From: Cryptomeria japonica
Taxonomy: Eukaryota > Streptophyta > Pinopsida > Cupressales > Cupressaceae
Assembly (NCBI RefSeq): GCF_030272615.1
Contig: NC_081411.1
Location: forward strand, 46,040,517 to 46,104,516
DNA: 64,000 bases
Direction: 5' to 3'
In this document: positions 56,503-64,000 of the stretch, piece after piece
Position numbering within the stretch: position 1 is the stretch's first letter
Layout: the number at the start of each line of letters is the position of its first letter
Notes under the pieces: model-generated
The model's input: only the letters and a program-made list of their open reading frames with translations
Database searches by the model: none
What the model was told of the DNA's origin: nothing
Made by a program: the position numbers and the translations under genes

Positions 56503-57400
56503 CTAGCATTGTTTCTTAGGCTTAAATGATTTCTTAACTCTTTCCTCAAACCTTGCATTCCTTTCAAGACATCTAGATGAAAAATGACCAATCTTATTAC
56601 ATGAAAAACATTTAAAAGGTATTTTTCTTTCATACTTACTTCTTGTCGGACCTTTAGGTACTCTTCTAGCAAATAAGGCTTCAAGTTGCTTAAATTCTTC
56701 ATCTTCTTTCCTCATGTCTTCAAATTGTTTTGCATATAGGAATTTCCAATCACTTTTGCCAGTAGATGATGATGATGATGCATGAAAAGAAGGTTCAGAC
56801 CCTATAACTCTAGAAGATCCAAATTCTTCAAGCTCAAAAGAAGATAATTTTCCAATCAGAATGTCTCTGTTAATTAAACAGTTTTCCATTGTTCTCAACT
56901 TATTAATTGCAGTTGCCTTTATCTTGTAATCCGGTGGAAGGTTTCTCAAGACTTTGGAAAGTATTTCATCTTCACTCAGATATCCTCCACAACATTGAAT
57001 TCCCATAACAATCTCATTTACTCTTTCCATAAACACAACAATTCTTCCATTATCTTCCATCTTCAATTTTTCATATCTTACCCAGTAGCCATCAAGTTTG
57101 GAAATTTTGACAGTAGGATCACCTTCATTCAGTGTTTGTTATTTGTCCCACATAACCTTTTCCGATGATTTATCAGTCAATCCCATGATCTGCTAATCAG
57201 TAAGTGCACACAAGAGGGCTTCTCTAGCTCTGCAATCATTTTCAATATTCTTATCCAAGTCTGTAAGAGCAAGATTGCTAGATGTCGGATCATAAGGTGT
57301 ATCTTATTTATCTCCCAAATATCCTTTCCAAGACATCTAAGATGAGTCTCCATTCCAATTTTCCATATCCCATAATTTGTTCCATCAAGCTTAGGGATTT
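56503..57400 (-). pseudogene. Gag of copia2
   Basis: The N-terminal part (57400-57070, several frames) shows LDGTNYGIWKIGMETHLRCL, the copia gag opening. The frame 57066-56503 has the core (RVNEIVMGIQCCGGYLSEDE, LSKVLRNLPPDYKIKATAIN), a Ser-rich linker, and one CCHC knuckle CFSCNKIGHFSSRC with all ligands. The end is Lys-rich. A second frame (56702-56499) covers the knuckle region but is a shadow. Start not certain because of frameshifts upstream of 57066. Confidence 0.83.
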
Positions 57401-57490
57401 ATCTTCTGAGAATAGTTGTTAGTGGATTTGAAGTGTTAGCTATCATAGGATCTACCTCAAGTGGTTAAGCTTCTGCAAAAGAGGATCAAA

Positions 57491-57502
57491 GCTTTGATAC
57501 CA
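57491..57502 (-). promoter_or_regulatory. Primer-binding site of copia2
   Basis: TGGTATCAAAGC on the element strand, next to the 5' LTR; one base differs from the usual TGGTATCAGAGC. Confidence 0.85.
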
Positions 57503-57504
57503 AT

Positions 57505-58762
57505 TGTTAGGATAATTGGTGAACACCTGAGAGGGGGGGGGTGAATCATTTGTTAACAGATTATATCATTTAATCCACTTAATAACCTTTAACCAAATTA
57601 AGTACTGGTATGGCAGAAATAGATACCAGTAAACAATACAACTTAACAATTAAGTAGACAATTAATGCAAAGCAACCATACCACATAATATGTTGATTTT
57701 TTCATGGAAAAACCAGAAAGGGAAAAACCATGGTGGGAAGCCTACCCACAGTCAAATGATACTTCTATAGAAAGTATGTGTTACAATGAGGGGCCTGCAA
57801 ATGGAGGAAGGCACACTACCTAGAGCGTACTGCTCATTACAAAAGAGTCTCATTTACTATAGAGGTTAAAACTACCTCAAGATATATGGACAACAATCCA
57901 AAATAATGAGTTGCCAGAGATAGCCTCTACCATGCCTGATTACTGTCGCAATTACGCTCAATACCAAAGGCCTTTGACCTCTTTCTTAATCCTAATTCGA
58001 TCACCTATGATTGACCAAATCTACTTCATATGATATTGCATTCCAAGACCATGACACTTATTAAATTCTCATACCATGATCTACAATGAGATCTTACATC
58101 ACTTTATACCAACCCTAAGGCCTAAACCAATTCGGTTGGCCACCTAAAAGATATTACAATAAGATCATTACATAAATCCATATTCCAATGATATGCCATG
58201 TCGGCTTAAGACCAAAATAATAATAAAAAATCCATAAATCATCCTGAAACATCTCAGTAATGTGTAGAGAACACGTTATCATGATACCGATCCATAACCT
58301 AGATAGGTACCAGACCTATTCTAGGTCCACCACGCCAAAGCAATTTCTTGAAGCAGTTGAAGAAGCACGATTAACGAAAATCTTCAACATACTAAAATCT
58401 ATCCAAAAGTTGCACCAACACCAGTTATGCTTCCTGTCAAGATTCCTCAGTGAAGGCTTTGCCAATAGAGCCTTAAATCAATGCTAGTAAGGGTTAACAA
58501 CAATGTATGATAGCATCTGATTACCAAGTCAATACCAACTGACCAAAACATGCTCAAGGAACATGTAACACATAAAATCAAACATACTTCACTGGTCCAA
58601 ACATGTAGGAAGTGTCCAACAAATAGTCTCTTTTGTCGGCAACACTGGATCTTCTACCGGTAACCAAAACCTATCTATCGATAACCAACCATAATAGCTA
58701 GTGTTGACATCAATAACAAAACATCAATGCAACACATAATCAGTTCATCCATAATTCCAACA
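57505..58762 (-). repeat. 5' LTR of copia2 (1,258 bp)
   Basis: Complete: on the element strand TGTTGGAATTATGGATG... to ...CACCAATTATCCTAACA. Near the end it has the GATTCACCCCCCCCC run also found in N1 and N2. The plus-strand frame 58260-58487 inside it has no motif. Confidence 0.88.
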
Positions 58763-59001
58763 CCTTCTTCATCATTAGACCCAACATCATCTCAACCAGT
58801 TTGTCAAGGTGATAAACCCATCACTTTTCATCTATCTCGACAACTCATCATGCCTTCTTTGTCGGTCTAGTGCATAGCCCCAATTTCATGCACTTGAGTT
58901 ATCCTTTTGTTCCACCTATAGATCCGATGTGAGCCTTCAAACACCTACCTTTAACTCTTTTTTCTTATCTCATAGAACTATGATGCACACTTTGTGTCGT
59001 A
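58763..59001. other. Unassigned stretch between copia2 and element C
   Basis: No coding region seen. Its first five bases (CCTTC) would be the target duplication of copia2, but the other side is lost with the truncated LTR. Confidence 0.4.
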
Positions 59002-60488
59002 TGTAAAATTCATCATTAAATCAACTAGAAATAAAAGGGAAATCATGAATCCCTATCTAATTAAAGAATTATAAATAAACCAATAAAATGATACAATCAA
59101 ACAATAAGAATATAGTCTATGAATAAAAACTCCCTATCCCATGATTGCATATTGCTTTCATTGCTCTTCTTCTCTTTGTAGTATGGTGGCTCTCCGATAT
59201 TGCACTGGCAACCTGTAAATGACACAAAAATTCAAAGTTCGTGATTGTTAAAAATGAAGATTGAATGCTCAATTTATAGATAATTGGGTGAGATTATTTG
59301 GGAGGTGGAACAGATTGATTAAGAGGTGAAACTCAGGTGAGCTCACATGCTGATTGATAGTTGAACTGCTGATTTGGAGGTGGAATTGAATAGATTGAAT
59401 AAATTAAATGAGTTAACTCATTGATAAAAAAGCAGATTGAAAGATGAAAAAGAATGATTGGAGGAAAATTGATTGATGACAAAGAAAAATTTATTTAGAA
59501 AAGCTAACTAGAAGATAGAAAAAGAATAATTGGAGGGAATTAAAGAAATGAAGTAATTAATCATTTAATTGAAATAATAAATTAAAATAGATTGAATAGT
59601 TAACTAATTGAAAGATTTTTGGAAAAAAGGAAAGTGGCAGATAGAAATAGGAATTGAAAAGATAATCGATTTAATTAATTAATTTAGCATGTGCTTTCAC
59701 TTTGACTTTGAATTTCAATTTAATCTTTGCATGAGATTTAATTAAAATATTGAATATATTTTAAATTCAATTTGTTATTTGAATATATTTACAACTTGAA
59801 CTTTGATTTTCAATTTGATTTTTGAAATCATGCACATGTATTTGAAATTAGAAAAAAATAGAAGAAATAGAATTTGAATCTGAATTTGAAAGACTAAAGA
59901 AATTAAATGAAATTAGAATTTAGGGATTTGGAATTTGAAAAATTAGTTAGTTAATTAAATAATTTAAAGAAATTATTTAATTATTTAGAAATGGAATTTA
60001 ACTGAATTAGAATTTGGGGATTTGGAACTATAAATTGAAGAATAATTAATTAACTAATTAAATAATTTAAAGAAACTATTTAATTAATTAGAAATTGAAT
60101 GTAATTAAATAATCAAGATTATTTAAATTAAAGGACAGAATCACAACTAATTAAATAATAAATATTTAATTAATATTTAGAAGAGGGTTAAGGATTAATT
60201 GAATAGAGATAGAAATTGAAAATAAATTTATTTAAATAATAAAGATTATTTAAATCGAAAGATTAATAATCACAATTAATTAAATAATAAATATTTAATT
60301 AACATTATAAATTGGTTTAAATGATTAAATGATGATAGAGTTGAAACTTGAATAATTAGTAAGATTATGAGGAAATATAGAATTAGAAGAATAAGATTAA
60401 TTAACTTAATTAAATAATTAAATAATTATTTAACTAATTTAGATGAATAATTAGTAGATGATCAATGAGAAATTTTTAGGTGTCTACA
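59002..60488 (-). repeat. 3' LTR of element C (1.49 kb)
   Basis: On the minus strand it starts TGTAGACACCTAAAAATTTC next to a purine tract and ends GATGAATTTTACA. It aligns with the LTR of A and with LTR B, mainly over the first 100 and last 300 bases; the AT-rich middle (TTAATTAA, AATAATTT words) differs in length. The outer end is set by the TG...CA rule and may be off by a few bases. Confidence 0.7.
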
Positions 60489-60503
60489 TTTTCTCCTCTT
60501 TTA
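60489..60503 (-). promoter_or_regulatory. Polypurine tract of element C
   Basis: AAAAGAGGAGAAAA on the minus strand directly before the LTR start; the counterpart of AAAGAGGGGGAAA in A. Confidence 0.65.
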
Positions 60504-62750
60504 GACAATGTTGAAATGACGTTGTTTGAAAGAAAACAATTTTTTTTGCCCCAGTATGCCCTGGCAACGCTTAGGGTGTAATGCCCCCTTGAGAGATTTT
60601 TTATGCATTAAAGGTATGAATGATCTCTCGAAAAAAGTAGAATGCTAGATAGAAGAATAGCTAGTTGATTAGAGATAGAGATAGGTGATGTGAAGATGAT
60701 ATTGAGATAGAATGTGAGAGAATAAACCTTAGAATGAAATAGAATAATGTTAGATGATAGAAAATAAGAATGAAGATGATTGTTTTCATGAACTTTTGTG
60801 CCTTTATTCATAGCGCGATATATATTCATCACTAAGCCTTATTATTGAACAATGGAGCTTAGCACATCAGGGTATAAGGAACCAAGATGTAAAGATATCT
60901 CATTGAAGGAAAAAACATGTAGCAGACAAGGAATGAAACCCTCCATTGTGGTTGTAGTGCCAGGGGTCAAGGTATGTGGGATAGTCACAAGCATAACTAT
61001 CCTTGACTTTTGCATAGGATATTTGCTAAATGAACGTACCAATACAAATAGCTCAACTGAAATTATTGCACCATAAATTCATTGGTTCACACCACAAATA
61101 AAAAACAAAGAAAAAGATAATGCCCATCTCATCTCCTCTAGTCACTTGTGGACATCCTTGAGTAGCATAGGAACACAATCTGTCGCCAAATGATAAAAGA
61201 TAAAGACTGACCCGGACAAAATTCAGCAACTATACTAATCTTGTGCCTTCCTTCTAATTGCTTGATCTAATAGTTGATAATGTTTGATCTTAGAAAGTGG
61301 CAGACCTCGTTTAAGTCTTACCTATCTGATTTAGAGTGTATCCTCTTCTGTTTAAGACAAGATAATGATCACTTGATATGAATATGATACCATTGATAAG
61401 ACAACTTGATCAGTTGATTTTAGATGTTTGACTGGATAGTCGCATCCTTTGTTAAATTCATGCAAATTGTTTGTTGAATATCTGCTAGGGTATTTGTTTC
61501 TTGCAAGACATTTTATTGTAAGTTTTTTGATTGATTGATTTTTTATTGTTTTTGGGTTGATTTTGTGGCTCGATATTTGAATGTTTTAGTATTTTTTACT
61601 ATTTTCTGAATTTTATGTTTTCCACTATTTTTGGATTTCGTTAGGATTTTATACGATATCTAGGATTTTTTCATTTATGCCCCCAATGTGTAGGCCTATA
61701 TGACATGATGATCTGCAAAATGCATGTGGAGACAATGAATTTTTGACATAATCTATATTAATGCAATATGCATGATGAAGATGCCATTCCTATTTGAACA
61801 AGGATGACTGTGTTTGTTTAGCATTTTGTAATACACCAATTGAATTGGAGATACAAAACATTTAGTAGATAAGTGGTCAATCGATCCTTAAGGTCCCTTG
61901 GAACATCCAAATTAACACACTTAGTGACTAGGATTTACAAATGGAGACACAAAAAACTTATTCATTAGTTCTTGAAAATTTGATCTTCTTTTGTGCATGT
62001 GTGTGCAAATGAGTTAATTACTACTCTTGTGTTCACTAAAGATCCTTAGCATCTCTAATAGATAATTGTTGCCAACAAGCTTTTAGTGCTCCAATGAGGT
62101 TACAGACTATAATTTCTCAAATATTGCTCCATTGCTAGCAGAGGTTCATAGCCCTGATGGAGTTAGTCGGATGTTCCCATAGTCAAGATTTTTGTCGCAC
62201 TTTGTATGCATGATAATTTAGTTATATATCATTTCTATTTTGCCTTGAGATGGATATTTGGCATAGTAGTTTTTCTTTTTTATTTTCTTCCCTTGACTTG
62301 TAAGTAATGAAACCTACTTGGGTGTGACAATTAGAATGACTCTGAATTAGAATTTTAGATTTTTACTAGTCATATGATCAACTAGGTGTCTAGAATGAAT
62401 TAGAGATTTTGTTAATGTGTTTGAGATAAAGAAATTGATAGATTTTGGGTAAACAAATCTTAAATAGTGAAATCACTAACCAACCATAAGTAAAGCCTCA
62501 TCACAGGGTAATGTTGAAAATCAATGACCTTAGGACCTCAAAGACTTCATGTTCTAATAAATAAGAAATGAGATGACCCTTGTTTCTCTTGAATGCAAAC
62601 AGATGATAAACTTGGACAATTGCCCTCTTTGATTGATGCTGCTATATGTAAATGTATAATTTTGCAATTGTGATGCATTTGAAAAAGAAACTATATGGGA
62701 TGCAGTGCTTTGAATAAAATGAGATGCAATGCAGAAAGAAAAACCTAAAC
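60504..62750 (-). other. Non-coding 3' region of element C
   Basis: More than 2 kb without coding support; frames 60608-60832, 60842-61042 and 60852-61076 have no motif. Most of it aligns with 18402-20547 and 22403-23181 of element A. The block GTGTCTA... of A (20380-20530) is matched by about 61050-60850, and the long A-rich arrays of A are absent. About 62360-62750 corresponds to the tail at 2340-2789 of A. Confidence 0.65.
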
Positions 62751-62777
62751 TAACCTTGCCCTTAGATATAATATTAT

Positions 62778-63130
62778 TTAAGGTGGATGTTGTTCATAGG
62801 GTGAGGGATTTTTGTGTAGGTGGTTCATTCGTCGTTGTTTGAAGAGTTGGATATAGAAGTATTTTTCAATAGGATATAAGGACTCAACTAAGTGTACATG
62901 TTCAACATCTCCACTATTGATTTTATTAATTTTTGGATTTTGTGGATCACCAAAGGGAAATCCAGCTCTGACACCCATGGATTCAGCTATAGCCTTATCA
63001 TTTTCAAACCAATTCCAATATGATAGATCTTCTTTCCCCTAATATTTCAAGTGCAGATTTTGGTTCCAAAGTTGTGATATGAGTGGGTGTTATGCCCGTT
63101 TCAGTTGATGCACTTGAAGAGGATGATGAA
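62778..63130 (-). pseudogene. Conserved C-terminal peptide of the A/C family protein
   Basis: Frame 62978-62778 ends with LVESLYPIEKYFYIQLFKQR and RRMNHLHKNPSPYEQHPP, matching YPIEKDRFIQLFQKRAMKYL of element A (2230-2310). Upstream to 63130 the match continues in another frame (ACCCACTCATATCACAAC against ACCCGCTCATGTCACAAC). It is broken by a frameshift near 62990. Family unknown. Confidence 0.6.
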
Positions 63131-63207
63131 GCCAACTAGGAGTTGATCTCATTAATTGGTGTTATGATTGTCCATAAAGAAGATGATGGAATCATATGGG
63201 TGTTGAT

Positions 63208-64000
63208 TTAATTAGTTGGTGTCATACTTGTTTCTGTCACCATATTGGCATTTGATGATGGCTCACATACAATTGTTGACAAGTTTCTCTGTGTAGTATG
63301 ATTTGGATTGGTGATTTCATTGATAAGGGGCTCCTGAACAACTTGTGTGGAGGGATTGGGATCAGTAGGAGAAATGGTAAATTCAATTGAGAGGGAAGCT
63401 TGTGAGAGAAATGGAGGATTATGACATGGAAATGAAGGGATGAAGGGATCTTGATCAAGACTTGGAGAAATAATGGGATCTTGTTTAGGACATGAAGGTA
63501 AAGGTATGCTTTCATCTTGGCTTGGAAAGAGATTATTATGAAGGATAGAAGGGCTATCCTGATCTTTCTTAGGAGGTGGATGTTGGATGGGACTTGAAAT
63601 GAAACTTTGTTCTTGAGATAAAAGGGTACCGTTATGAATGGAATAGAAAGGAGCAAGGGGAACATCATAAGATTCTTGGTTAGTGGGATCTTGATCAAAA
63701 ATTGGGTAGGATGGAAGGGTTTGTTCATAATCGTTATTTGATTCAGGACTCATTTCTTCTTATTTTGGATTATCCTCTTGACATGGGCAAGGATTTTGGA
63801 TATTCATGGGAGATTCTTGGAATGTTTCAACACATTGGCCTAATGAAAAATGGATTTTGAATGAGAGTCTTTGAAGCAGGTGTTCTTGGAAATGGAATAT
63901 ATGATGGCATTGGATCTTGAATTTCTGAAGCATGGAAGAGACTAGCATCATGACTTGGATTAGATTGGATTTTTATTATGGATAGCCCTTGGGAGGTTGC
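63208..64000 (-). pseudogene. Pro/Ser-rich gag-like protein of element C
   Basis: Frame 63753-63208 (181 codons) includes YPIFDQDPTNQESYDVPLAP and STQVVQEPLINEITNPNHTT, matching FDEDSTYQESYDDPLFLFYS and TQVVHEPLINKINNLDHTT of element A. It has about 75 extra residues of Pro/Ser/Asp repeats (SPSLDQDPFIPSFPCHNPPF) that A lacks. A stop near 63755 separates it from the 5' continuation (63760-64000), which again matches A (CCCAAGGGCTATCCATA). The overlapping frame 63237-63728 is a shadow. Not classifiable; low complexity like a retroelement structural protein. Confidence 0.6.

Larger units (their letters stand above)
45669..58762 (-). mobile_element. Copia2: Ty1/copia retrotransposon, split by N2
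   Basis: Minus-strand copia element with gag, protease, integrase, reverse transcriptase and RNase H. Its right (5') LTR is complete (57505-58762); the left (3') LTR has lost its last ~480 bases. Primer site TTGGTATCAAAGC and polypurine tract AAAGGGGGAGAT are present. N2 (48052-54628) sits inside the reverse transcriptase and carries its own TTTAT duplication. Without N2 the element is about 6.5 kb. All genes have stops or frameshifts. Confidence 0.88.
59002..64000 (-). mobile_element. Element C: second member of the A family, runs off the right edge
   Basis: Minus-strand counterpart of element A, uninterrupted by G or the half-LINE. From right to left: Pro/Ser-rich coding stretch, conserved peptide with YPIEKYFYIQLFKQRR, the ATCTAAGGG tail motif, a 2.2-kb non-coding region, a purine tract and the LTR. 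It serves as an in-window reference for the empty sites: G entered the equivalent of about 62341, the half-LINE the equivalent of about 60848-60864. Confidence 0.75.

Noticed and set aside
58260-58487. Plus-strand 75-codon frame
   Set aside because: Lies inside the 5' LTR of copia2 in antisense, without motif.

Overview
This is a gene-poor, AT-rich stretch of plant nuclear DNA. I see no host gene, no rRNA or tRNA gene and no CRISPR array. Almost everything is nested, decayed retrotransposon: Ty3/gypsy of Tat type, Ty1/copia, long-terminal-repeat (LTR) elements without a pol gene, and LINEs. Initiator-methionine primer sites (TGGTATCAGAGC), a Tat-type gypsy with a second RNase H and multi-kilobase LTRs point to a large-genome seed plant. 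A conifer or other gymnosperm fits, but the species cannot be named from this sequence.

Layout. (1) Element A, plus strand, is an old LTR element in three pieces: 1-2789, 18402-20547 and 22403-23181, followed by its 3' LTR at 23182 to about 24325. A 15.6-kb Tat-like gypsy (G, minus strand, 2790-18401) with 4.7-kb LTRs split it first. A 1.84-kb half-LINE (20548-22385, minus strand, 17-bp target duplication) split it again. (2) 24326-28505 holds a minus-strand gag fragment, a second A-type LTR followed by a primer site (25254-26186), and two LINE 3' ends facing each other. (3) N1 (28519-35075, plus strand, TSD TTAAT) is an LTR element with a coiled-coil/zinc-knuckle gag and a second protein of about 1,090 codons, but no protease, integrase or reverse transcriptase. 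(4) 35540-39800 contains LINE reverse-transcriptase (minus) and RNase H (plus) remnants. (5) Copia1 (40403-45183, minus) is a decayed Ty1/copia. (6) Copia2 (45669-58762, minus) is a second Ty1/copia, split inside its reverse transcriptase by N2 (48052-54628, plus, TSD TTTAT), a sister of N1. (7) Element C (59002-64000, minus) belongs to the same family as A and runs off the right edge. C keeps the uninterrupted versions of the sites where G and the half-LINE entered A, so the nesting order can be read inside this window.

Most interesting content. Two unrelated retroelement types carry large cargo proteins of unknown function: ORF2 of N1/N2, and a protein of about 1,000 codons inside both LTRs of G. 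The two share a short motif and may be distant relatives. N1/N2 share LTR ends, primer site and polypurine tract with copia2, which suggests they depend on copia2-type enzymes. All coding regions carry stops or frameshifts, so the window is a record of past activity rather than a set of active genes.
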